NCBI RefSeq assembly: GCF_050942425.1
Contig: NZ_CP192063.1
Location: 5,828,001-5,892,000, forward strand
DNA from: Actinoallomurus sp050942425
GTDB taxonomy: Bacteria; Actinomycetota; Actinomycetes; Streptosporangiales; Streptosporangiaceae
Length of the DNA stretch: 64,000 nt
Direction: 5' to 3'
Below the pieces are notes generated by a model, which searched no databases, was not told the origin of the DNA, and saw only the letters and a list, made by a program, of their open reading frames with translations. This document shows, piece by piece, positions 35,861 through 43,276 of this stretch. Numbering within the stretch: position 1 is the stretch's first letter; the number at the start of each line of letters is the position of its first letter. Made by a program: the position numbers and the translations under genes.

Positions 35861-36075
35861 CGCGGCAGGGCCCGAATGCCGCGGTATCGGGCTCTGGTCG
35901 GCGGGAGCTGCGCCAACGCGGGCTCACCGGGCTGGACCGGCGGATCGCCCAGACCCAGGCGGCGCGCATCGCGGTCGCCCATAGGCCGGCTTGGCCTACA
36001 CACGCGGCGGGGGATGGGACGAGGCACTGCTCCACGCCGACCCGTGCCGGCACGGCCTGACACGCACGCGCCCTG

Positions 36076-37242
36076 TCAGCCGAGCGAAGCCAGCCTGACG
36101 GCCTGCTTGAGGAAGACGACGCCGTCGATCAGGTCGAGCTGGGCCGGGTCCAGCGGGAAATAGGCGAAGTCGCGGGAGACACGCCGGGCGGGCTCCGCGA
36201 CGACCTCGGCCAGGCGGCGGGCGTCGATGAGAGAGTGGTCCCACGGGAGCGTGGACAGGATGCCTTCGACGGTGTCCGGGGGCGGGATGTCGTCGCCGGC
36301 CGTGCCGAAGGCTGAGGCCAGGAAGGCGTACCGGTCGCCCAGGTACGTCGCGGTGATCGCTCCCGCGCTCCACCACTCCAGCTGCTGGTCGCCGAACGAC
36401 ATGATGCTCTTGTTCCGCTGCAGGTGGAGGTTGGACGCGAAGACCAGGGCCGGGCCGCGCTCGGCGAGGGCACGCAGGTTGGAGGCCATCATCGCGTCCC
36501 GCAGGGCCGACAGCCGGGTCCACCGTGCCGGGGACGCGTCGGCCATCCAGTAGTGGTAGCGGAGCAGGCCGGTGGCGGTGCGCCCGTACAGTGCCGCCCG
36601 CTCCCTGTCCTCCGCGCTCAGCCGCGGCGCCTGCGTGTCGAGCAGCGCCACCAGGTCGTCGGCGATCAGTCGCAGCCGCTGGGCGTCGGCGGACTGGCCG
36701 ATCGACTGGGAGGGATCCATGGCCGTGGCCTCGTTCGACCACCGGTCGTCCGGGCCCAGCAGCGTGTCGAGGGTTTCCCGGGTGCAGGGGAGCGGGCCGT
36801 CGAGGAGGGCGTGGAGGGCGGTGAGCGCCTGCCGCGGGCTCGCCGCCCAATACTCCAGAGGACCGTCGAACCCGAAGAACCGGAGCTTTTCGTCATGCTC
36901 CTCGTTGTAGGCCCGCATCCAGCGTACGAGCTCGCGGTTGGCCGGTGAGGTGCCGAAGTTGTGGCTGAAGCCGCGTTCCATGACGTCATCGAGCGTGCCC
37001 GTGCCCGTCGTGATGTAGTCGTCCACCACGAGGCCCATGAGGCAGTCGCTCTCGATGGCGAACGACCGGTAGCCCTCGCGCTCGACGAGATGCCGGAAGA
37101 GCTCGTTGCGCAGCTCGCCCAGTTCCCCCACGAAGTGCCTGGCCTCGCCCAGACCGAGCAGTAGGGGCTTGGCGGGAAGCGACCGGAGGAAGGCTGAGAC
37201 GCCCGCGCCATCGAGCGGCCGGGCCGTGTCCTTGATATCCAT
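36076..37242 (-). CDS. Erythromycin-esterase family protein
   Basis: The 388-residue protein matches the Ere family: LLGLGEARHFVGE near residue 30 (family GExxHGxxE, here with Phe in place of Gly), RSFAIESD, RWMRAYNEEHDEKLRFFGFDGPLEYW, RDAMMASNLRAL and FASNLHLQRNKS. Ere enzymes hydrolyse macrolide lactones with a catalytic histidine, but many family members act on other substrates and the altered motif makes macrolide esterase activity uncertain. It diverges from a TioE-type regulator 90 bp away; ATACC-TTAAAC-GGTAT at 37241-37256 is a possible operator. Confidence 0.9.
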   Translation of the reverse strand: MDIKDTARPLDGAGVSAFLRSLPAKPLLLGLGEARHFVGELGELRNELFRHLVEREGYRSFAIESDCLMGLVVDDYITTGTGTLDDVMERGFSHNFGTSPANRELVRWMRAYNEEHDEKLRFFGFDGPLEYWAASPRQALTALHALLDGPLPCTRETLDTLLGPDDRWSNEATAMDPSQSIGQSADAQRLRLIADDLVALLDTQAPRLSAEDRERAALYGRTATGLLRYHYWMADASPARWTRLSALRDAMMASNLRALAERGPALVFASNLHLQRNKSIMSFGDQQLEWWSAGAITATYLGDRYAFLASAFGTAGDDIPPPDTVEGILSTLPWDHSLIDARRLAEVVAEPARRVSRDFAYFPLDPAQLDLIDGVVFLKQAVRLASLG

Positions 37243-37332
37243 ACCTTAAACGGTATCGTTGAACATTCGGTGTAAACTTTCGCCTGGAATTCCCCCTGTA
37301 ATCGCGACGGACTTTCAATCGGTGATGCATCC

Positions 37333-38058
37333 ATGAGGCCAGTGGACCTGGCGCGCGAGCACGGCCTGTCCACCCAGGCGATCAGGAACTACGAGGAGGC
37401 CGGCATCCTGCCCGCCGCCGAACGCACCGTCCACGGCTACCGCACCTATACGCCGCTGCACGCGCAAGCCCTGCGCTCGTTCCTCGCCCTCGTGTCCGGG
37501 CATGGTCACCAGACGGCCACGTCGATCATGCAGGCGGTCAACCGGGGTGCCACCGAGGACGCGCTGCGGCTCATCGACGAGAGCCACGGCCAACTCCTCG
37601 ACGACCGCCGTACCCTCCAGGCCGTCGAAGCAGCGCTCCGCGATCTGGCGCCCGTGCCACAGGAGCACGGCGACACGTTCATCGGCCCGCTGGCCAGGAG
37701 GCTCGGCCTCCGCCCTGCCACCCTGCGCAAATGGGAGAACGCCGGGCTGGTCCGGCCGCGCCGCGATCCCCAGACGGGCTACCGGATCTACAGCGCTGCC
37801 GACGTACGGGACGTCCGGCTGGCCCACCAGCTCAGGCGGGGCGGCTACCTGCTGGAGCAGATCGCCCCGCTGATCGCCCAAGTCCGCTCCGCCGGAGGCG
37901 TCGCTCCGCTGGAGTCGACCCTGCGTGACTGGCAGGCGCGCCTGTCCGCCCGGGGCCGCGCCATGCTCACGGGCGCCGCCGACCTGGACGCGTACCTCGG
38001 CGCCCGAGCCACGTCCACCACCGGAACCGGCATGGCCACGGACAGAGACCATGCATGA
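37333..38058 (+). CDS. TioE-type MerR regulator with two HTH domains
   Basis: The 241-residue protein has two MerR HTH modules (RPVDLAREHGLSTQAIRNYEEAGILPAA at 2-29 and IGPLARRLGLRPATLRKWENAGLVRP near 115-140) and follows the same plan as the protein at 15114, of which it is a paralogue with an intact C-terminus. It diverges from the erythromycin-esterase homologue, its likely target. Its stop overlaps an ATG (ATGA, 38055-38058) of a frame that is cut by the MITE after about 19 codons, suggesting that a downstream gene was lost. Confidence 0.92.
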   Translation: MRPVDLAREHGLSTQAIRNYEEAGILPAAERTVHGYRTYTPLHAQALRSFLALVSGHGHQTATSIMQAVNRGATEDALRLIDESHGQLLDDRRTLQAVEAALRDLAPVPQEHGDTFIGPLARRLGLRPATLRKWENAGLVRPRRDPQTGYRIYSAADVRDVRLAHQLRRGGYLLEQIAPLIAQVRSAGGVAPLESTLRDWQARLSARGRAMLTGAADLDAYLGARATSTTGTGMATDRDHA

Positions 38059-38111
38059 GTGAACCGACACCGCGAGTTCCGGGCCACGTGCGGCGGTCCC
38101 ACGTGGTGGAT

Positions 38112-38277
38112 CTAGGGCCTGTCTCGAAGTCCCCGTCCGTAGCGAGCGGTGTCCAGGTGGTGCCTCGCAAGGCGGAGGAGGGAGTCAGCCCGGTGTTGGC
38201 TGGCGACCGACGACAACGCGGCGAGGCGCCGCCTGGACACCGCGCAGTAGGACAGCGGACTTCGAGACAGGCCCTAG
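38112..38277. mobile_element. MITE, 166 bp with 21-bp perfect terminal inverted repeats
   Basis: The element begins CTAGGGCCTGTCTCGAAG and ends with the exact reverse complement of its first 21 bp. A second nested inverted repeat (GGTGTCCAGG-type arm at 38149 and its near-complement at 38231-38242) and a central GTCAGCC/GGCTGGC hairpin make most of the element foldable into one long stem. It encodes no transposase. The CTAG ends fit IS5-family elements that insert at CTAG/TA; that assignment is from memory. The right end supplies the TAG stop of the coiled-coil gene. Confidence 0.85.
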
Positions 38278-39518
38278 TCCCGAGCCGTTTCGCCGCCGGC
38301 GCCGGGGGAGCCGGGGTCCTCGGGTTTCGACGCGTCCGTCGGTGAGGTCTCGCCGTCGGTGGTGAGCCGATCGCGTGCGGCCAGTTCCTCGCGCGCGGCC
38401 CGGGCCTGCAGTTCGGCTTGGGCCGCGCGCTCGCGCTGGGCGGCGGCGTCGGCCCGGGCGGCGTCCCGGTCATCGCGCAGTGCGTCGCTCTCGGCCGCCA
38501 GGCGATAGGCCTCGGCGCGGGCGCGTTCGGCCTCCCGCCGTAGCTCCTCGACCTGCAGCGTGAGGGCCTGGCCGTCCCGCTCGGCGCGGTCGGCGAGCGC
38601 GGCCGTCGCCGCGGCCTTCTGCTGGGCCTCGGCGGCCTGGCGTTCGGCGGTCTCGGCGCGCTGCCGGGCGGCACGCGTGTCGCTCTGGGCGGCCTGGGTG
38701 GCGGTCTGCGCCGCGGTCAGCTCGGCGTGGCACTGGGCCAGGCGGGTGGTGAGCTGCTCGCGGGCCTGTCGTTCCTCCTCCAGGTCGTCGGTGGCCGCCT
38801 CCAGGCGCACGGCCAGGGACTGTTCGGCCTGGCGGGCCAGCGCGGCCGCGCGTTCGGCGTTCACAGCGGCCTGCCGGTGGGCGGCGATCGTCTCGGCCGC
38901 CTGCTGTTTCGTCTGCGCGGCCTCCGTACGCGCCTGGGCGGCCGCGTCTTCGGCGTCGGCACGTGCCGCCCGGTCCTGGTCACCGCGGGCCTCCGCCTGG
39001 GCGGCGCGTTCCTCGGCCTGATCGGCGCGGCGGCACGCGGCCTCGGCCTCCTGGCGGGCGGCCTCTGCCTCGGCTTTGGCCTCGGCGACCTGCGTGGTGG
39101 TGACGCCGGTGATGGCCGCGAAGCCTTCGATGGCCTTGGCCAGGACCGCCTGGGTCTCGCTCATCGCCGGGACGGCCTCCTCGGCCACCGCCGCCACCAG
39201 CCGCAACGGATCGCTGAGCGCCTCGGCGAGGCGGGTGTCGCGCATGGCCTGCGCGCGCTCCTTGCAGTCCTTGGGCGGCGGGCAGTACAGGCGGCGCCGG
39301 CCGCCCTTGTAGCGGCCGTCGGGGCGGCGAACCGGCTCGGGCAGCGGCGACCGGCACACCTGGCACCGCCCGTGCGGGGCCGCCTCCTCGTCTTCCCGGC
39401 TCGCCGCGTCGGCGTCTTGCGGGTGAACGCCCGAACCGAGCGGGGGAGCGGGGGAGGAGCCGACGGTGCCGTCGTGGTCCGGCGTGGACTCTCCGGCACT
39501 GCTGGAGGCGTCAGTCAT
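38274..39518 (-). CDS. Large Ala/Glu-rich coiled-coil protein with N-terminal Cys motif
   Basis: This 414-residue protein has a disordered start, a putative zinc-binding segment (RCQVCRSPLPEP followed by RRRLYCPPPKDCKERAQ near 51-85) and from about residue 130 an almost continuous alpha-helical coiled coil rich in Ala, Glu, Gln and Arg to residue 390. It resembles KfrA-like and other actinobacterial filament or DNA-bridging proteins, but the family is not recognised with certainty. The stop codon lies in the right inverted repeat of the MITE, so the original C-terminus may have been different. It is transcribed alone. Confidence 0.85.
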   Translation of the reverse strand: MTDASSSAGESTPDHDGTVGSSPAPPLGSGVHPQDADAASREDEEAAPHGRCQVCRSPLPEPVRRPDGRYKGGRRRLYCPPPKDCKERAQAMRDTRLAEALSDPLRLVAAVAEEAVPAMSETQAVLAKAIEGFAAITGVTTTQVAEAKAEAEAARQEAEAACRRADQAEERAAQAEARGDQDRAARADAEDAAAQARTEAAQTKQQAAETIAAHRQAAVNAERAAALARQAEQSLAVRLEAATDDLEEERQAREQLTTRLAQCHAELTAAQTATQAAQSDTRAARQRAETAERQAAEAQQKAAATAALADRAERDGQALTLQVEELRREAERARAEAYRLAAESDALRDDRDAARADAAAQRERAAQAELQARAAREELAARDRLTTDGETSPTDASKPEDPGSPGAGGETARD

Positions 39519-39556
39519 GGGTCAACGCTAGCAGACATTCGTTTCGCGATACTCGA

Positions 39557-39584
39557 ATCTTATTTCGTATTAGACGTAACTCAA
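39557..39584 (-). promoter_or_regulatory. Promoter of the coiled-coil gene
   Basis: On the minus strand TTGAGT (39584-39579) and TAAGAT (39562-39557) are 16 bp apart in an AT-rich segment, 39 bp before the ATG at 39518. Repeats of TTTCG(C/T)(G/A)AT type around it may bind a regulator. The rest of 39600-39750 shows no gene. Confidence 0.5.
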
Positions 39585-39751
39585 TACGGCGGTGATCGCT
39601 GAGGGAATGAGAATGACTGTTATCAACCAGTCGCTCAGCCCTGGCCCGGGGCTGATGCAGCAGGCGAGCGAAAAGGGCCCTCGCTCCCGAACGTGTCCCC
39701 AGCCGTCAGGTAGCCGACCCATGCCGTGATTAGGTCCCCCGGGATCTGGAC

Positions 39752-39788
39752 TGTTGTCGCGACTACCAATATTGTAGTTGCGACAACA
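39752..39788. promoter_or_regulatory. MarR operator: 15-bp arms, 7-bp centre
   Basis: TGTTGTCGCGACTAC (39752-39766) is followed by CAATATT and GTAGTTGCGACAACA (39774-39788), a dyad with a single mismatch over 15-bp arms. It lies directly before the AAAGGAGGG ribosome site of the SRPBCC gene. The MarR protein encoded second in this operon is the natural ligand, giving autorepression. Confidence 0.82.
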
Positions 39789-39800
39789 AAGGAGGGTCTT

Positions 39801-40220
39801 GTGTACGTCTTCGGCGATGAGAAGATCATCAGTGGCGACAGCGCCAAGGTCTGGGCGGTCTGGAGTGAGGTGGAACGGTTCCCCGAGTGGGACCCGCGCG
39901 AGGTGGAGAATCGGCTCCACGGCCCCTTCGCCCCCGGCACCAGCGGCTACTCCAAGCAGCGCGGCAACCCCGGCGGCCCCTACACCATCACCGCCGTCGA
40001 GCCCGGCCGCATGTGGACGGCCGAGTCGCCGCTGCCGGGCGGGAAGCTGACCATCGACCACGGCCTGGAGCCGATCCGCGACGGCAAGATCAGAGTCTGG
40101 AAGCGTTATGAGGTCCGCGGCCCTCTCGTCCTGCTGTTCCGTCTCTACTACGGTCGCAACGTGCGCCGTGCATTGGCCGGCACCTTCACCGCACTGGAGC
40201 AGGAGGCCGCCCGGAGATGA
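39801..40220 (+). CDS. SRPBCC (START/Bet v1-like) protein
   Basis: The 139-residue protein has the SRPBCC fold pattern: DSAKVWAVWSEVERFPEWDPREVENRLHGPF near residues 14-44, GPYTITAVEPGRMWTAESPLPG, and a long C-terminal helix VRRALAGTFTALEQEAAR. It has a hydrophobic cavity in this fold and could bind or transform a lipophilic molecule. GTG 39801 is fixed by AAAGGAGGG. It overlaps the MarR gene by 4 bp and is repressed, probably, through the 37-bp dyad upstream. Confidence 0.9.
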   Translation: MYVFGDEKIISGDSAKVWAVWSEVERFPEWDPREVENRLHGPFAPGTSGYSKQRGNPGGPYTITAVEPGRMWTAESPLPGGKLTIDHGLEPIRDGKIRVWKRYEVRGPLVLLFRLYYGRNVRRALAGTFTALEQEAARR

Positions 40221-40669
40221 TCGACACCCCTCCGCCCCGGGGCCCGCTGATGAGCCCCGGATTCTGGCTGCACCACGCGGCCCTGGCCTGGCGGCAGGCG
40301 ATGGACGCCGGCCTCCGGCCGATGGGCCTTACCCACACCCAGTTCAACCTGCTGGCGTCGGTCAACTGGCTGACCAACCAGACCGGCCCGCCGACCCAAC
40401 AGCAGGCCGCCGAACTTTCCGGCGCTGACCGGATGATGACCTCCAAGGTGCTGACGACCCTGGAGGCCCGCGGCCTGCTGACGCGCGTCCCCGACCCGGC
40501 CGACTCCCGCACCAAGCGCCTCATCGCCACCGCCGAAGGCCGCGACCTCGTCCGGCGAGCCGTCCAGGCCGCTGCCGAGGTGGACGCCGCCTTCTTCGGC
40601 GCCGGTCCGGACCGAGAGGACATGCAGCACAGGCTCCGCGAGATCGCCGAACGCCGCATCGGCCGGTAG
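40217..40669 (+). CDS. MarR-family regulator
   Basis: A 150-residue winged-helix regulator: LTHTQFNLLASVNWLTNQTG, TQQQAAELSGADRMMTSKVLTTLEARGLLTRVPDPADSRTKRLIATAEGRDLV, with the wing in PDPADSRTKR. Its ATG overlaps the SRPBCC stop (ATGA), so the two form an autoregulated unit. MarR proteins are released from DNA by phenolic or other lipophilic ligands, and the SRPBCC partner may handle that ligand. Confidence 0.93.
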   Translation: MIDTPPPRGPLMSPGFWLHHAALAWRQAMDAGLRPMGLTHTQFNLLASVNWLTNQTGPPTQQQAAELSGADRMMTSKVLTTLEARGLLTRVPDPADSRTKRLIATAEGRDLVRRAVQAAAEVDAAFFGAGPDREDMQHRLREIAERRIGR

Positions 40670-40732
40670 TAATCGCGGAAATCCAACGGATATGGCTCAG
40701 ACCTGCGGAGGTTTGGAGAGTCCGCTCCCTCG

Positions 40733-41380
40733 TCAGTCCCCATCGCGACTAAGCGGACCCAGGTTGGCGGGCAGTGTGAGGCCTGCTTGACGGAGCAGCC
40801 TGCGCAAGTAGCGGGTGATCTGCTGGGGGTGCGGTTTGCCGGGTTCAAGGAGGAGGCGGTGGATTATCGCTCCGGCCATCATGTCGAGCAGGATGTCGAT
40901 GTCGGCCGTGGGGGTGAGCACCCCCTCGGCCTGAGCCTGGCGGAGCAGGGCGCGAGAGCGCTCCCGTCGCGGGAGCACGTGATGGCGCCAATAGGCCTCC
41001 AGCAGCGCCGGGTGGCTGGGCCCGGCGCCGAGCAGCCGCGCGGACAGCGCCCGGTACCGAGGGTCGGCCAGCGCCTCGCCCCACTGCGGCAACAGCGTTT
41101 CGAGCAGTTCGGGCAGTTCACCGGCCTCGCGCACCGGTTCCACACTTGGAATATCCTCCCGAACCTTCTCGATCGCGTCCGCGAGCAGGTCCTCCTTCGA
41201 CTTCCAGCGCTTATAGACGGTTACCTTCGCGACTCCCGCGCGCTTGGCGATGCTCTCCATGCTGGTCTGGTCGATGCCACGCTCGATGAGCAGGTCGACG
41301 GCCGCGCGGAGGATCGCGGCGTCGGCGTGGGGATCGCGGGGACGCCCTGGTCCCCTGCGGTGCGGTGTCTCGGCGGTCAT
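40733..41380 (-). CDS. TetR-family repressor
   Basis: The 215-residue protein has the HTH in DAAILRAAVDLLIERGIDQTSMESIAKRAGVAKVTVYKRWKSKEDLL (core SMESIAKRAGVAKVTVYKRW) and a TetR_C_16-like C-terminal domain (LLGAGPSHPALLEAYWRHHVLPRR...LDMMAGAIIHRLL). ATG 41380 overlaps the stop of the FAD monooxygenase by 4 bp, so the regulator is the second gene of that operon. It probably binds the AATACG-N10-CGTATT site before the monooxygenase. Confidence 0.93.
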   Translation of the reverse strand: MTAETPHRRGPGRPRDPHADAAILRAAVDLLIERGIDQTSMESIAKRAGVAKVTVYKRWKSKEDLLADAIEKVREDIPSVEPVREAGELPELLETLLPQWGEALADPRYRALSARLLGAGPSHPALLEAYWRHHVLPRRERSRALLRQAQAEGVLTPTADIDILLDMMAGAIIHRLLLEPGKPHPQQITRYLRRLLRQAGLTLPANLGPLSRDGD

Positions 41381-42882
41381 GCACCCATCCTGATGTGCAG
41401 CGTGTCGGTGAACCATCGACGCAACGCGTCAGGGTCGTCGCCCAGCCAGCCGAGGTGTCCGTCGGGGCGGATCAACTGCGGCGATCGCGGCACGCCGGTA
41501 TCGAACAGGGCGATGACGTCCTGTCCGAGATGTCCGCGGGCCGTGTCCAGGAGTGCGTCGATATCGGCATCGGGACGAGCGAGCAGCACCCACGAGGGGC
41601 ACAGTTCGGCATACAGCCGTGTCGGGCTTCCGCCGGCGCGGACGCATTCCCGATCCGAAACGCGATCGCCCGGACGGGGCTTACGGCCGCGGCCGCCGAG
41701 CGGACCCCGCCGGTAGCTCACCCATAGTTGCGACGCGGTACGAGTCGCCTGGCGTTGCACCCGGGGTGAGTTGAGGATCGGGACGAAGATCCGGTCCCGG
41801 ACGAACCGGCCCGCTGCGCCCTCGCCGACCAGGATCCTGGTGTTCGCCGTGGTGGTGCGCAGGACCTCGGTGGCCAGCGGGCGGCGCTCAGCGGTGTAGG
41901 TGTCGAGGAGCGCCCGGCTTGCCCTTCCTTGCACGACCAGCGCCAGCTTCCACGCCAGGTTCTCGGCGTCACCGATGCCGGTGTTCATGCCCTGGCCGCC
42001 GATCGGGCTGTGGATATGCGCCGCGTCTCCGGCCAACAGCATGCGGCCGTTCCGATAGTCGGCCGCGAGCCTGCGGTGGATGCGGAAGACCGACGTCCAG
42101 ATCGCGTCGCGGATACGCACCCCCGTCTCACCGGCGCGCTCGGGAAGGAGCCGCTCAAAGCATGCGACGATGTCCGCGTCGTCGAGGCGTCGGCTGAGGG
42201 CCGGCACGTCGGCCATGAGCCGCCACCGGTCACCGTCCTCGTCCGCGCCTGGCATGGGGATCGCCAACAGCAAACCGTCGCGATGGAAGAACCCCGCCGA
42301 AACGGTCCGGTCCCGGTCCCAGTCGGCATGGACGTCCGCCAGGAGAAACTGCTCCACGACCGACACCCCGGGAAAGTCGATCCCGGCGGCCTCACGCACC
42401 GTGCTGTGCGCACCGTCGCAACCGGCGAGCCAACCTGCCCGCACGCGCACACCGTCAGCGAACTCGATCGTCACACCGTCGGCATCCTGCGTTGCCGCGG
42501 TGACCGTCATCCCCCACTCGACCCTGCCGCCCAACTCGCTGAGTCGCCGCCGTAGCCGCTCCTCGATCTGAGCCTGGGAGACGAACAACGCCTGCACCGA
42601 CTCACGGTCATCCGGAGCGAACCGTATCGTCGCGATCGGTCGTGACCGGACATGCATCCGCATCCCGACCGGCGCCAGCGAACGCTCACGCAGGTCACCG
42701 ACGGCTTTCAAGCGCTCAAGGACTTCCACTCCACGCGCGTGCAGGATGTTCGCCCGCGATGTCGATGCCGGGGCATCCGCACGGTCAACGACACGTACCC
42801 CGACGCCCTGCGCGGCCAGGCCGCAGGCCAACGTCAATCCCGTCGGTCCCGCACCGATGATCAGCACGTCCACGTGGTCCAT
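41377..42882 (-). CDS. FAD-dependent aromatic monooxygenase (PHBH/Rox-like)
   Basis: The 501-residue class A flavoprotein monooxygenase shows the FAD motif IIGAGPTGLTLACGLAA at 8-24, the DG motif GCDGAHSTVREAAG near 157, the GD motif LLAGDAAHIHSPIGGQGMNTGIGDAENLAWKLAL near 285, and a C-terminal thioredoxin-like domain. This is the size and plan of PgaE/Rox-type enzymes that hydroxylate polyketides or inactivate drugs such as rifampicin. ATG 42882 has AGGAGGGG at 3-5 nt. Its operon partner is the overlapping TetR repressor. Confidence 0.93.
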   Translation of the reverse strand: MDHVDVLIIGAGPTGLTLACGLAAQGVGVRVVDRADAPASTSRANILHARGVEVLERLKAVGDLRERSLAPVGMRMHVRSRPIATIRFAPDDRESVQALFVSQAQIEERLRRRLSELGGRVEWGMTVTAATQDADGVTIEFADGVRVRAGWLAGCDGAHSTVREAAGIDFPGVSVVEQFLLADVHADWDRDRTVSAGFFHRDGLLLAIPMPGADEDGDRWRLMADVPALSRRLDDADIVACFERLLPERAGETGVRIRDAIWTSVFRIHRRLAADYRNGRMLLAGDAAHIHSPIGGQGMNTGIGDAENLAWKLALVVQGRASRALLDTYTAERRPLATEVLRTTTANTRILVGEGAAGRFVRDRIFVPILNSPRVQRQATRTASQLWVSYRRGPLGGRGRKPRPGDRVSDRECVRAGGSPTRLYAELCPSWVLLARPDADIDALLDTARGHLGQDVIALFDTGVPRSPQLIRPDGHLGWLGDDPDALRRWFTDTLHIRMGA

Positions 42883-42898
42883 GACCCCTCCTATTTTC

Positions 42899-42920
42899 AA
42901 TACGCATACGTTCACGTATT
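42899..42920. promoter_or_regulatory. Operator-like dyad before the monooxygenase
   Basis: AATACG-N10-CGTATT, with internal ACG/CGT symmetry, lies 17 bp before the monooxygenase start in an AT-rich pocket that also carries a TATGCG/TTAAAT promoter-like segment on the minus strand. It is the likely binding site of the operon's TetR protein. Confidence 0.6.
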
Positions 42921-43023
42921 AAATTAGCCGAGTCGATGCACCCGCGCCACCTCTTGACGGCGAACACACTCAGCCCCGGCCCCTTGGGACGCCTGGGCCC
43001 GCAGCGCCGGGCGCCTGGCTGTG

Positions 43024-43130
43024 CGTGGGCCTGCCTGGGGGAGATCCCCCAGGCGGAAGACGGCCGTTAGCCGGGTCCTGCCCCGGCGACCGCGTGGCTA
43101 GCGTGATCTTCCGCAGGCACCAACGAGCGG
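43024..43130 (+). repeat. 107-bp structured intergenic repeat, copy 1
   Basis: This segment recurs at 57955-58061 with the same length and about eight differences. It contains the hairpin CCTGGGGGA-GA-TCCCCCAGG, an outer stem GCGGAAGA/TCTTCCGC enclosing GCCGGG...CCCCGGC, and a TAGCGT -10-like element near the end. It lies 147 bp before the serine hydrolase start. It may be a mobile regulatory cassette or structured leader. The surrounding 42921-43276 holds no supported gene. Confidence 0.8.
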
Positions 43131-43276
43131 CTTCGGCTCCCGCTGCCGTATCCGTTACGGCGATGCCATCACGCCACGAGGGAATCCCGGGTTCTTCCCG
43201 CATGGGGATGCCGCCGCGGGCCGTGTGGGCGTGGGAGTGGTGCCGTGGCATTCGACGTACTCACAGGAGGTATCCG

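Noticed and set aside
35858..36060. A 67-codon frame coupled by GTGA to the DUF1707 stop.
   Set aside because: Low-complexity Arg/Ala sequence with no motif and no conservation signal visible.
38055..38345. A frame starting in the TioE stop (ATGA) and running 96 codons.
   Set aside because: After about 19 codons it is inside the MITE and then antisense to the coiled-coil gene, so only a truncated start could be real.
39600..39750. A possible coding remnant on the minus strand before the SRPBCC gene.
   Set aside because: The frame is short, lacks a start and shows no recognisable motif.
42970..43251. Minus-strand frames with a shared KITLAT...GQDPANGRLPPGG segment here and at 57937-58200.
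   Set aside because: The similarity is fully explained by the 107-bp DNA repeat; the frames differ on both sides and look non-coding.
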